Shown piece by piece: positions 7,198 to 15,111 of a stretch of 23,302 bases of DNA (within the stretch, counting starts at the first letter, position 1; each line of letters opens with the position of its first letter). Position numbers and translations under genes: made by a program. Source of the DNA: an uncultured Dyadobacter sp. (GTDB lineage Bacteria > Bacteroidota > Bacteroidia > Cytophagales > Spirosomataceae); contig NZ_CAMLSE010000061.1 in the NCBI RefSeq assembly GCF_946482605.1, positions 1 to 23,302 of the forward strand, given 5' to 3'. The notes below the pieces were generated by a model. The model was not told the origin of the DNA. It made no database searches and worked only from the letters and a program-made list of their open reading frames with translations.

Positions 7198-10100
7198 TTA
7201 TCTGACGATTACCAATTTTTGTGCTGCGTTTAGCGAGGCAGATGTAATGCGAATTATATAAATGCCGCTGGACAGTCCGGTTAAATTAAAGAATTTCTGA
7301 CCATCAAATTTGGCGACTTTATACGTCCGGTGGATCACACCGCGGCTGTCGATAATCTGCACGTCCGCATTGACCACATTGCTGAGTGTTTCAAGCGTAA
7401 CCCGCTCGGTTGAGTTGGGGTTTGGATAAGCTACAAATCCCGGATTCGCCGTATCCAGGTAGAACAGGAACGGTTCTGAAAACTCAGATGCGCAGGTGAG
7501 GGTGGCACTGTACACAATGGTGTTGTTGACCACGTAATTGCCTGCTCTCACAGCTTTGAGGATGGCAGAGTTTTCGGGCTGCACAACGTCATTGTATTTC
7601 CAGACATGGTCTCCCGTTGTCAGATTATTCTCTGCTAGGAGCGTATAAGTACCTGTTTTCCGGATTGTCGGCGCGCTGGGAGAAGGTTTCACGTCAACCG
7701 GAACCGTCGGCGAATAGGGTGAATAACAGCCTTTGTCATCCTGGATTCTCGCGGCGTAATCGCCTGTCTTGAATACTTCTATGCTTTCACCTTCCAGGCC
7801 ATTGTTCCAGAAAAACAGATTACCATTCGCAGCTTTCAGGATAATGGTGTCTCCGTCACAAAATGTCGTTGGTTGCAGGGCCGTAACGACTGGTGAGGGG
7901 GGTAATGCGAGTGTTTGCGTGGAAATCTGGTTACTCGGATCGGAATAGCACTGGAATTCATTAATGGTCTGTACCGAAAAGGTACCGGCAACGCTCACCT
8001 TCAGCGTTTGAGACGAATTGCCATTACTCCACAAAAACCCGGTGGCAGTGGTAGACGTCAGATTGACGCTGAGATCTGCGCAGAAGGTCGTGGGGCCGTC
8101 GGCCGTGATAACCGGCGTGGGCGGCAATGGGTTGGCTACTACTTGCACGACCGGAGATACAGGGGAAATACAACCATTTGCATCCTTGGCGGAAATGGTA
8201 AAATTACCTGAACTTCTGATCTCGATTTCGCGATCTGTCGATCCGTTGCTCCAAAGGTAAGAGTAAGCTTCGCTGCTTCTCAGCGTCGTGTAATCCCGGA
8301 CGCAGAAGGTAGTAGGGCGCAATGCTGTTACGACCGGAGTCGCAGGTAATGGGTTCACTTTGACCGATATTTGGTCGGAAGTCGACTCGCATCCGTTCAA
8401 ATCTCTCTGTTTAAGGCTGAATTGGCCGGATACGGTCACGGCAATGGCCTTCGTCGTTGCATTCGTGCTCCAGATATTTCCGCTATCGTAGTTGGATGTC
8501 ATGGTAACATTGCCGCCATCGCAGAATGTGGTTTCTCCGCTCAAAGCGATTACCGGTTTGGCGGGCAGAGGATTGACTTTGACAGTCGTTACATCTGATT
8601 CCGGAGAATAGCAGCCGACGTCGTCCAATGCTCTTACACGATAATCTCCTGATGTGACGGCGGTTATATTAGCGTTGGTCACGCCATTGGACCAAACACT
8701 TTTGACTTTCGAGTCCGATGTGAGCGTGACTTCTCCGCCCTGGCAGAATGTAAGAGCGCCGGAAGCGGTGATCTTCGGTTTATCGGGCAAAGGCGAGGTC
8801 ACAACTCTCATGGTAATTACGTCGGAACTCGCCTCGCATCCGTAGACATTTCTCGTCGTTACAAAATAATCACCTCCGACGGTAATAGGGAGCCTGTCGC
8901 CAGAAGCGCCGGTATTCCACCGCGCGTTTTCAGAGTTACTCGACACCAGCGTGGCAGAATTGCCCAGGCAAACCGGATTACTACCTTCGATTGAAATAAG
9001 GGGCCTGTTGGGCTGAATTTGTTCGAATACCCGTATCTCAGGTGACCAGATCACGTTGTTGCGATCATCACGGGCAGAGACCCGGTAGGAGCCGTTGCCA
9101 ACCTGAACACTACTGGAATTGCCCCCATTGTTCCAGTTGAAACCATGTACGCCTACATTATCCACTGTTAAAGTGACATTCCCATTGCCGGCGCAATTGA
9201 CGGCCACGTTCAATGGCGCGACTCCCTGATATGGCTCAGAACGAGCAAAGTAATCGTCGTTCAATTTGTCGTTCCAGGCATCGGCAAGTTGGACAAGACC
9301 CTCCCGAACAAAATGTACACCTTCTCCATCAAGGCGAGGAATTTGGATAAGATCTGTCAGAGGTCCCTCAAATACGTTTTGAACATTGTTGATAACCCTT
9401 GTCTGTCCATCTGTGATCTGACTATCAGTTTTGTTTCTGTTGTTATAGGAGGTTTGGGAAACCATCCACGAAATGTTTTTGCCCGATTCGTTTCGAGAAG
9501 TTTCAATAACTGTTTTTAGATCATTAAAATATCTGTCAGTACCATAATCATAGTCGTTATCCGCTTCACCTTGTATCCACAATATCCCGCGTAACCCTGT
9601 TACGGAGGTGTATCTCTGGATAACATCGCGCATGTTGCCATAGGGCATTCCGCTGGGATCGATCTTGAGGCTTGGGTCATATACCGAGTAGGCCGTACCA
9701 TTGATACTTTCCCGCCACGCCTTTACCGAAGTGCCCCACCACGAAACATTAAAGAACAAAACAGGAACACCCAGTTTACTTACAAGCCTATCTCCGAGTT
9801 TTCCCCAGCACCAGGCGGTGTAACCTCGCGGCGAGATATTGGTAGTTGCATCAATGTGAACAAATTGCGGATTGTTGGGCAGGTCCTGATAAAGCTCTAT
9901 CCCTTCGGTTTTATTATGATTAATGCTGTTTACCCTGTCCTCCTGCGCTCCCTGAGGATCGGAAGCTAGCTTGTTCAGGGGGAATCCCTGCCCATTCGAC
10001 TGCCCAGCTATCATAAACACCTCGCCCACCCCCACGTGCTCGACCGAAGGCGTACCCACCACCTGGCCACCTCTGGAAGCGCGGATTTCAAGTCTGTACC

Positions 10101-10383
10101 AACCACCCGACGCGTTCAGCGAACCGGAGAAAAAGCCTCCTTGCGGGTTATCTTTGATGGTAGTCCAATCAATTGTCCCCCCGCCGTTCATGGCGGTCAG
10201 TTTGGCTTCCACCTTGTCGATCATCTTGGTGTAGCTGCCTGATATGTAAATATTGGCCCGGTTGTTTTTGTCCCGCTGAAAAACGGTACGGTCTGCGGGA
10301 AAGTCAACGCTGATTTGAGCGTGTGCAGTGAAAGAAATAATGCTTAATACTACCCAAAATAAGTATGGTAGATAGTGTCTCAT
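7198..10383 (-). CDS. secreted SGNH/sialate-O-acetylesterase-like protein with six Ig-like repeats and T9SS sorting domain (esterase 2)
   Basis: This is a 1061-residue multidomain exported protein. The start is the ATG at 10383, which gives a signal peptide (MRHYLPYLFWVVLS...) cleaved at AHA|Q23. Upstream in-frame codons add no signal-like sequence. Residues 23-117 form the same beta-rich N-terminal domain as esterase 1. Residues ~120-380 form the SGNH/SASA domain, with GQSNGQG (Ser129), SPRGYTAWCWGKLGD at 184-198, WIQGEAD at 269-275, and a DGEGVHF segment at 352-358. Here the usual DxxH reads E354-G-V-H357. Residues ~385-455 are a degenerate Ig-like unit. Residues 459-902 hold six ~74-residue repeats, and ~903-975 another degenerate unit. 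The T9SS type A domain begins at AYPNPN near 985. It lies 75 bases downstream of obgE. Substrate and partners are unknown. Confidence 0.83.
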   Translation of the reverse strand: MRHYLPYLFWVVLSIISFTAHAQISVDFPADRTVFQRDKNNRANIYISGSYTKMIDKVEAKLTAMNGGGTIDWTTIKDNPQGGFFSGSLNASGGWYRLEIRASRGGQVVGTPSVEHVGVGEVFMIAGQSNGQGFPLNKLASDPQGAQEDRVNSINHNKTEGIELYQDLPNNPQFVHIDATTNISPRGYTAWCWGKLGDRLVSKLGVPVLFFNVSWWGTSVKAWRESINGTAYSVYDPSLKIDPSGMPYGNMRDVIQRYTSVTGLRGILWIQGEADNDYDYGTDRYFNDLKTVIETSRNESGKNISWMVSQTSYNNRNKTDSQITDGQTRVINNVQNVFEGPLTDLIQIPRLDGEGVHFVREGLVQLADAWNDKLNDDYFARSEPYQGVAPLNVAVNCAGNGNVTLTVDNVGVHGFNWNNGGNSSSVQVGNGSYRVSARDDRNNVIWSPEIRVFEQIQPNRPLISIEGSNPVCLGNSATLVSSNSENARWNTGASGDRLPITVGGDYFVTTRNVYGCEASSDVITMRVVTSPLPDKPKITASGALTFCQGGEVTLTSDSKVKSVWSNGVTNANITAVTSGDYRVRALDDVGCYSPESDVTTVKVNPLPAKPVIALSGETTFCDGGNVTMTSNYDSGNIWSTNATTKAIAVTVSGQFSLKQRDLNGCESTSDQISVKVNPLPATPVVTALRPTTFCVRDYTTLRSSEAYSYLWSNGSTDREIEIRSSGNFTISAKDANGCISPVSPVVQVVANPLPPTPVITADGPTTFCADLSVNLTSTTATGFLWSNGNSSQTLKVSVAGTFSVQTINEFQCYSDPSNQISTQTLALPPSPVVTALQPTTFCDGDTIILKAANGNLFFWNNGLEGESIEVFKTGDYAARIQDDKGCYSPYSPTVPVDVKPSPSAPTIRKTGTYTLLAENNLTTGDHVWKYNDVVQPENSAILKAVRAGNYVVNNTIVYSATLTCASEFSEPFLFYLDTANPGFVAYPNPNSTERVTLETLSNVVNADVQIIDSRGVIHRTYKVAKFDGQKFFNLTGLSSGIYIIRITSASLNAAQKLVIVR
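7678..9009 (-). repeat. coding array of six ~74-residue Cys-containing Ig-like repeats
   Basis: Within esterase 2 the units span residues 459-533, 534-607, 608-680, 681-754, 755-828 and 829-902. Each has the pattern xxP-(V/I)-x-A-x-x-x-T-T-F-C near its start, W-(S/N)-(N/T)-x-(G/A/T) in the middle, G-x-(F/Y) and then a Cys (GC in five units, QC in unit five) near the end, and PLP or similar at the junction. The two Cys per unit probably form a disulfide. The repeat is clear in the protein but diverged in the DNA. Confidence 0.85.
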
Positions 10384-10458
10384 GATGACTGGAAATTCTT
10401 TGAAATAACTTCTTGGACACACAATATGCATCGAAAGGTTGCCTCTTTCAAGAAAATA

Positions 10459-11466
10459 TTATTGTACGGGAAACGACGAATTAATCATTTCCCATATTTT
10501 GTCTTTCAATTGTTCAATACCTTCTTGAGTTATTGCAGAAATCAAGAGGGTTGGGACACCATTGGGTAGATTTTGCCGTAAAGTAACTCTCTCGTCATCA
10601 GAGAGTACGTCCATTTTGGAAATGGCAAGAATGCGGCTTTTGTCGAGGAGGGAGGGGTTGTAAATGCGAAGCTCCTGCACTAAGGTATCGTACTCCGCCG
10701 CAATGTCTTCGCTGTCGGCAGGTACCATGAAAAGTAGAATAGAATTCCGTTCTATGTGGCGTAAAAAGCGCAAACCAAGCCCCTTTCCCTGCGACGCGCC
10801 CTCGATAATGCCGGGAATGTCGGCCATGACGAAGGATTTGTAGTCGCGGTAGGAAACTACGCCGAGGTTGGGTACAAGTGTGGTAAAGGGGTAGTCCGCA
10901 ATTTCAGGACGGGCAGCGGATACCACTGACAGTAGCGTCGATTTACCGGCATTAGGGAACCCTACCAGGCCCACATCTGCCAGGACTTTCAGTTCCAGAA
11001 CAAACCATTCTTCCTGGCCAGCCTCTCCCGGTTGCGCGTATTGCGGCGTTTGGTTGGTCGCGGATTTGAAATGGTCGTTACCCATTCCTCCGCGACCTCC
11101 TCTCAGCAGGATGATCTCTTGTCCGTCTTCGGTGATTTCGAAGAGCTGCTCGCCGGTTTCGGCGTTTTTGGCGGTTGTTCCCAACGGCACTTCCAGGATA
11201 ATATCTTTCCCGATCGCTCCCGTTCTACGGCCGCCTTCTCCACCTTTTCCGTCAAATGCCTTAACGTGTTTGGTGTATTTCAAATGCAGCAACGTCCAGA
11301 GTTGCGTATTGCCTTTCAGGATCACATGACCACCGCGTCCGCCATCACCGCCATCAGGTCCGCCTTTTTCCACGTGTTTTTCACGCCGGAAATGCATGGA
11401 GCCGGCGCCGCCGGCGCCAGAGCGCACATTGATTTTTACGTAGTCGATGAAGTTAGAGGAAGCCAT
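10459..11466 (-). CDS. obgE: Obg-family GTPase
   Basis: ObgE/CgtA is an essential GTPase linked to 50S ribosomal subunit maturation and stress responses. The 335-residue protein starts at the ATG at 11466 ([11 protein letters not shown]). The frame runs 20 codons further, but without conserved sequence. The glycine-rich Obg fold occupies residues 1-160, with [12 protein letters not shown] at 35-46 and GGRGGMGN at 123-130. The G domain has P-loop GFPNAGKS at 169-176, the switch I YPFTTL region at 192-197, DIPG at 216-219 (G3), SKMD at 283-286 (G4, with Ser for the usual Asn) and SAI at 310-312 (G5). No C-terminal OCT domain is present, leaving a short form. It follows adk by 25 bases and is probably co-transcribed with it. 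Confidence 0.96.
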   Translation of the reverse strand: MASSNFIDYVKINVRSGAGGAGSMHFRREKHVEKGGPDGGDGGRGGHVILKGNTQLWTLLHLKYTKHVKAFDGKGGEGGRRTGAIGKDIILEVPLGTTAKNAETGEQLFEITEDGQEIILLRGGRGGMGNDHFKSATNQTPQYAQPGEAGQEEWFVLELKVLADVGLVGFPNAGKSTLLSVVSAARPEIADYPFTTLVPNLGVVSYRDYKSFVMADIPGIIEGASQGKGLGLRFLRHIERNSILLFMVPADSEDIAAEYDTLVQELRIYNPSLLDKSRILAISKMDVLSDDERVTLRQNLPNGVPTLLISAITQEGIEQLKDKIWEMINSSFPVQ

Positions 11467-11491
11467 GTGAGTATAGTGAAAAAAGTGGGAA

Positions 11492-12064
11492 TCAGGCAGT
11501 TTCGATAGCCTTGGAGATCTCCCCAAAGATTAAATCGATTTCACCTATCCCGTTGATAGCGATAAATTTGTCCTGGCCCTGGTAATAGTCAGCGACTGGT
11601 TTGGTCTTGCTGTTGTATTCCTGAATGCGTTTGGCGATCAGCTCTTCATTTTGATCATCAGGGCGACCGGAAGTCTTACCCCTGTTCAGAAGCCGTGCAA
11701 GTAACTCATCGTCGTCCACCGACAACGCTACCATCACGGAGATGCCCTCGCCATAAGTGGCAAGCAGAGCGTCCAGCGCTTCGGCTTGTTTGACTGTCCG
11801 GGGAAAGCCGTCAAAAATGAAGCCCGCCGAATCGCGGTGTTCTTTCAGCTTGTTATCGATCATACCGATCACCACTTCATCCGGAACCAGAATCCCCTGA
11901 TCCATAAGCGTTTTTGCTTTTAATCCGAGTTCGGATCCTCCTTGTATTTCGGAGCGCAGCAGATCCCCTGTTGAAAGGTGGATCAGATTATATTTGGCAA
12001 TGATTTTTTCACTTTGGGTGCCTTTTCCTGCACCCGGAGGGCCAAACAGTATAAGATTCAGCAT
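11492..12064 (-). CDS. adk: adenylate kinase (short, non-zinc LID form)
   Basis: Adenylate kinase interconverts ATP + AMP and 2 ADP in the cytoplasm. The start is the ATG at 12064 ([10 protein letters not shown]), which puts the P-loop GPPGAGKGT at residues 8-16. The frame is open for 57 more codons upstream, but these lie over promoter sequence and show no conservation. The AMP-binding signature FDGFPRT is at 84-90. The LID region near GRPDDQNEE (133-141) is short and lacks zinc-binding cysteines. The 190-residue length is typical of the short-LID class. obgE lies 25 bases downstream. A candidate promoter element lies 46 bases upstream. Confidence 0.97.
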   Translation of the reverse strand: MLNLILFGPPGAGKGTQSEKIIAKYNLIHLSTGDLLRSEIQGGSELGLKAKTLMDQGILVPDEVVIGMIDNKLKEHRDSAGFIFDGFPRTVKQAEALDALLATYGEGISVMVALSVDDDELLARLLNRGKTSGRPDDQNEELIAKRIQEYNSKTKPVADYYQGQDKFIAINGIGEIDLIFGEISKAIETA

Positions 12065-12109
12065 GGTTGCTTCAAAAATTGATGTCGCGGTAGAAAGGTG
12101 AATATCCGG

Positions 12110-12117
12110 CAAATTTA
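12110..12117 (-). promoter_or_regulatory. candidate -7 element for adk-obgE
   Basis: The minus strand reads TAAATTTG, an exact TAnnTTTG match, about 46 bases before the adk ATG and downstream of the 12168-12197 terminator. A TTTCG about 21 bases upstream is only a weak -33 match. The position between terminator and gene makes it plausible. Confidence 0.4.
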
Positions 12118-12167
12118 CAACTCTTACTATATGTCGGCGAAATTGTTGCATAATTTTTACAAGAAAA

Positions 12168-12197
12168 ATCCCCTTCGTTATTTCTGACGAAGGGGAT
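12168..12197 (-). terminator. intrinsic terminator after the 12222-13037 gene
   Basis: Arms ATCCCCTTCGT and ACGAAGGGGAT pair perfectly over 11 bases around an 8-base loop. On the minus strand the stem is followed by TTTTTCTTG. It starts about 25 bases past the stop of the exported-protein gene, so it should separate that gene from adk-obgE. Confidence 0.85.
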
Positions 12198-12221
12198 CCG
12201 CTGTCGGAAAAGTGGCAACAA

Positions 12222-13037
12222 TCAGGGAATAACAACCCTTTTCACCGCTCCGTCTTCATTTTGCACCACGGTTACGAACAGCGTTCCTTTTGTATTTTTC
12301 TTAAGTTCGACTTGTCCTACATATTCTCCTTCAAAATCGTGAATCTCTTTTTTACCAACTTCCTTGCCCTTAGTGTCTGTTACCGTAACGGTCACATTGC
12401 CTTTTTGGGGAACACCGAAACGAAGGTTGAGTATGTCGTCGGCGGGGTTGTTGGTATAAGCATTCAATGACCGGATGCTGGACGCTTTGCTGCCCGGATC
12501 CCTGGTTTCCCATACATCGCCGAAGTGTTTACCGAGGTCTTCCATATCTCGCATGAGCATTTTCGCCTTCGGATGGAAATCCCGGTTAAAGTTTTTCATG
12601 TTCTCGCGGAATTTGTCCGAATCCCATTCAAGATCATATTTGAAATCTCCGTCCCAGTGAAATGCCATAGGTTCACGTTTGTCGCGGTGATCTATGACGA
12701 TCTTTTTGCGCTTCCTGGCTGCGATCCCGTCGTCACCGTCATCGACGGTAATCGAAATGGTCTGCTTCTTCTTTTTATCCACATTCAGGGAGTCCAGCAC
12801 TTTGTCGACAAACTTTTGCCGTTCCTCGTTAGTCATTGCTCCCACCGTGTAGCTTTTTTCGATATCGCGGACTTTGCCATTATCGTCCTCGGTTACCTTA
12901 ATCCGGATACTTGCCTTTTTTTCCGCATCTTCGGATTTGATTTTTTTGTCAGATTGCGCCTGTGCAACGGATAGCATAGCAGATCCGGCCAGCAACAGCA
13001 ATGAGCATGTCAGTTTTTGGAATGATACAGGTTTCAT
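12222..13037 (-). CDS. exported protein of unknown function with T9SS-like C-terminal domain
   Basis: I do not recognise a family for the body of this 271-residue protein. The N-terminus is a clear signal peptide (hydrophobic stretch at about residues 9-25), with likely cleavage AQA|Q28. The mature part is highly charged. Lys/Asp/Glu-rich segments (residues ~28-130) flank an aromatic, acidic stretch (FHWDGDFKYDLEWDSDKF) and a His/Met-containing helix-like region. The last ~85 residues (from NNPADDILNLRF) resemble a T9SS type A sorting domain: an NP-A-D-D motif, then beta-strands such as VTVTVTDTKGKEVG, and a short end VKRVVIP. It is a degenerate version, so cell-surface export is likely but not certain. 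It is divergent from the histidine kinase, sharing a 172-base gap, and could be its partner or target. Confidence 0.75.
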   Translation of the reverse strand: MKPVSFQKLTCSLLLLAGSAMLSVAQAQSDKKIKSEDAEKKASIRIKVTEDDNGKVRDIEKSYTVGAMTNEERQKFVDKVLDSLNVDKKKKQTISITVDDGDDGIAARKRKKIVIDHRDKREPMAFHWDGDFKYDLEWDSDKFRENMKNFNRDFHPKAKMLMRDMEDLGKHFGDVWETRDPGSKASSIRSLNAYTNNPADDILNLRFGVPQKGNVTVTVTDTKGKEVGKKEIHDFEGEYVGQVELKKNTKGTLFVTVVQNEDGAVKRVVIP

Positions 13038-13144
13038 AAAAAAGTGTTTTTGTTTTGTGTCTGAATGAATTGCAAAACAATGTCGGTGTTGCTTGGGGCC
13101 CTGTTAAATAATGTTAAAAATAGCAGCGGCCGGGGTCGAAGCGT

Positions 13145-13152
13145 TAAATTTG
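13145..13152 (+). promoter_or_regulatory. candidate -7 element for the histidine kinase gene
   Basis: TAAATTTG matches TAnnTTTG exactly and lies 57 bases before the kinase ATG at 13210. The -33 region is GC-rich without TTG, so support is partial. The divergent 13038-13209 gap should also hold the promoter for the leftward gene. No convincing element for that was found. Confidence 0.3.
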
Positions 13153-13209
13153 TTATTGGCAAAATGTCGGGCAAAGCATTGCCTGCGTTGCACCCAGAAT
13201 CTAAAATTT

Positions 13210-15030
13210 ATGACCAGGAAGAAAATACAAATCATTGTAGGCCTGATGTGTTTTGCATTGATAGGTCTTATCGGGCTTCAATGGTACTGGATCAGGGAGG
13301 CCATGGCGATCCGCAATGACCAGTTTAATCAGAAGGTGTCCGAATCGGTACAGGAGGTGGTCCATCGTCTCGAAAAACAGGAGATGATGTATCTGTTGCA
13401 GCGACGGATCGAGACGGAGCAGCAGAAAAGCAAACTGGATCGCATTGCGCAGCTTCGCAATATGCCTTTGAAACGGACAGCTCCGGCTACGCCAAAACAG
13501 CCCGTTCATGAGCAAGCCCCCCGCATTCAGCCGAGATTGGAGGTGGCTATTGGCCCGAACGGAGAGGAAATCCATTACCAGATCATTACGGAAGCCGTTC
13601 CCACGGATGTTCTGAGCCCGAATTTTCGGGTGATGGTGGATCACCAGCAGCGTATCATGGAAGAGTTTTTTCAGGCGCAGCAGTATGGAATGGCCGGGAT
13701 TGATGAATTTATGCGGCGCAGGCTGGATGATGAGCGCAGGCTCGGTAATGCATTCCGTGGCGTGGCAGATCCTGAAATCCGCAAAAGAGGGAATGAATGG
13801 CCGAAGAAAGATTCCGTTTCCCGAAGTATCGCCAACAGAAAAGTGGCATTGCCCGAAGGCAAAGACAGCAAACAGAAGTCACGTGCGTTGATCAATGCGG
13901 GCGAACCCGATCGTGCCGAGCTCCTGAAGGAAGTGATGAAGGATTTTATCTATACCAAAAGGCCGATCGAACAACGTGTTAACCGCTTCTTGCTGGACAC
14001 TTTGCTGAAAAAACAGTTGATACAGAATGGCATTTCACTACCATACGAATTTGCTGTTCGGGGGCAGTCAGGCGACAGTCTTATTTTTTCGACGGTCAGC
14101 ATGCGTCCAGGCGAATGGGAGAACAAGTCTTACAAGGCGTCGCTCTTTCCCAACGAGTCGTTGAGTGCTCAAAATGCGCTGTATGTGTTTTTTCCCGATC
14201 AGCAACGGTACATCCTGAGCAATATGGGAGTGCTCTTTGGCGGCTCTGGAATTCTGATCATCGTCATTATGGCCTGCTTTTACATGGCCGTCACGACGAT
14301 CCTCCGGCAGAAAAAGCTGTCCGACATTAAGAATGATTTTATCAACAATATGACTCACGAGTTCAAAACACCAATTTCGACGATCGCACTGGCGGCGGAA
14401 ATGGCGCATGAAAACTCCGCTACAACGACTGACAATCCCAAGGGTGCAAGGCTGGACAGATACCTCGGCATTATCCGGGAAGAAAACAAACGATTGGGGA
14501 CTCACGTGGAAAAGGTGCTGCAAATGGCGCTGCTGGATAAAGGACACGTGAAACTGAAAATCAGTGATGCGAACATCCATGACCTGATCAGCAAGGCTTT
14601 GAATGGGCAGAGCGTGCAAATTGAGCAGAAAGAAGGTACGGTTGATCTGCATTTTGAGGCCGAAGAGGACGTGGTAGCGGCCGACGAAGTCCATGTTTCC
14701 AATGTACTCAATAACCTGATCGACAACGCGATCAAATACTCACCGGAAAAACTGCATTTGACGGTCACTACCCGCAATGAAAATCAGGGAATCGCGATTT
14801 CGATTGCAGATAAGGGCATCGGCATGAGCCGTGAGCAGCAACAGCGGATCTTCGATACCTTCTATAGGGTGCCCACCGGCAATGTCCATGATGTGAAAGG
14901 ATTCGGGCTTGGACTGAGCTATGTCAAAAAAATGGTGGAGGCACATGAGGGCATGGTAAGAGTGCAAAGTAAACCCGGTGACGGTAGCACATTTACAATC
15001 TGGCTGCCCGTCCGCAAAGAGGAGCAATAG
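13210..15030 (+). CDS. transmembrane sensor histidine kinase (orphan)
   Basis: This is a 606-residue two-component sensor kinase. The start is the ATG at 13210 (MTRKKIQIIV), which places transmembrane helix 1 at residues ~7-27. An upstream in-frame ATG (13111) would add a Cys-rich, non-conserved leader. Residues ~28-340 form a long periplasmic region, with a charged, coiled-coil-prone first part and no recognised sensor fold. Helix 2 is at ~341-362. No HAMP domain is evident; the HisKA domain begins almost at once, with H383 in MTHEFKTP. The HATPase_c domain has the N box NNLIDNAIKYSP (501-512), DKGIG (534-538), GFGLGLS (564-570) and GDGSTFTIWLP (590-600). All catalytic motifs are intact. No response regulator gene adjoins it: valS follows after 81 bases, and an exported-protein gene diverges upstream. 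It resembles Bacteroidota RprX-like kinases in layout, but the signal is unknown. Confidence 0.93.
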   Translation: MTRKKIQIIVGLMCFALIGLIGLQWYWIREAMAIRNDQFNQKVSESVQEVVHRLEKQEMMYLLQRRIETEQQKSKLDRIAQLRNMPLKRTAPATPKQPVHEQAPRIQPRLEVAIGPNGEEIHYQIITEAVPTDVLSPNFRVMVDHQQRIMEEFFQAQQYGMAGIDEFMRRRLDDERRLGNAFRGVADPEIRKRGNEWPKKDSVSRSIANRKVALPEGKDSKQKSRALINAGEPDRAELLKEVMKDFIYTKRPIEQRVNRFLLDTLLKKQLIQNGISLPYEFAVRGQSGDSLIFSTVSMRPGEWENKSYKASLFPNESLSAQNALYVFFPDQQRYILSNMGVLFGGSGILIIVIMACFYMAVTTILRQKKLSDIKNDFINNMTHEFKTPISTIALAAEMAHENSATTTDNPKGARLDRYLGIIREENKRLGTHVEKVLQMALLDKGHVKLKISDANIHDLISKALNGQSVQIEQKEGTVDLHFEAEEDVVAADEVHVSNVLNNLIDNAIKYSPEKLHLTVTTRNENQGIAISIADKGIGMSREQQQRIFDTFYRVPTGNVHDVKGFGLGLSYVKKMVEAHEGMVRVQSKPGDGSTFTIWLPVRKEEQ

Positions 15031-15111
15031 TTTAGAAATATCGTCAGCAAACCCTAACTTGCCATCTTTTTAAGATGACCAACCGATCGTTACGGTAAAT
15101 TTCTGACTACG

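Noticed and set aside
7678..9009. CRISPR-like or DNA tandem repeat
   Set aside because: The periodicity is in the protein (about 222 bases per unit) with diverged DNA. There are no short identical repeats with spacers.
4869..10383. Polysaccharide utilisation locus
   Set aside because: No SusC/SusD pair, glycosidase, sulfatase or ECF/anti-sigma regulator adjoins the two esterases.
12065..12235. 57-codon N-terminal extension of adenylate kinase
   Set aside because: The family starts a few residues before the P-loop. The extension would run across the promoter candidate and the upstream terminator.
14068..14694. 208-codon open frame antisense to the histidine kinase
   Set aside because: It overlaps the conserved HisKA/HATPase coding region. 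Its composition is that of a frame shadow.
15058..15078. CATCTT/AAGATG hairpin after the kinase gene as a terminator
   Set aside because: The stem is six bases with a three-base loop and no U-tract. Read-through into valS is just as likely.
13210..15111. Complete two-component system
   Set aside because: No receiver-domain gene lies beside the kinase: valS follows and an exported protein gene diverges upstream.
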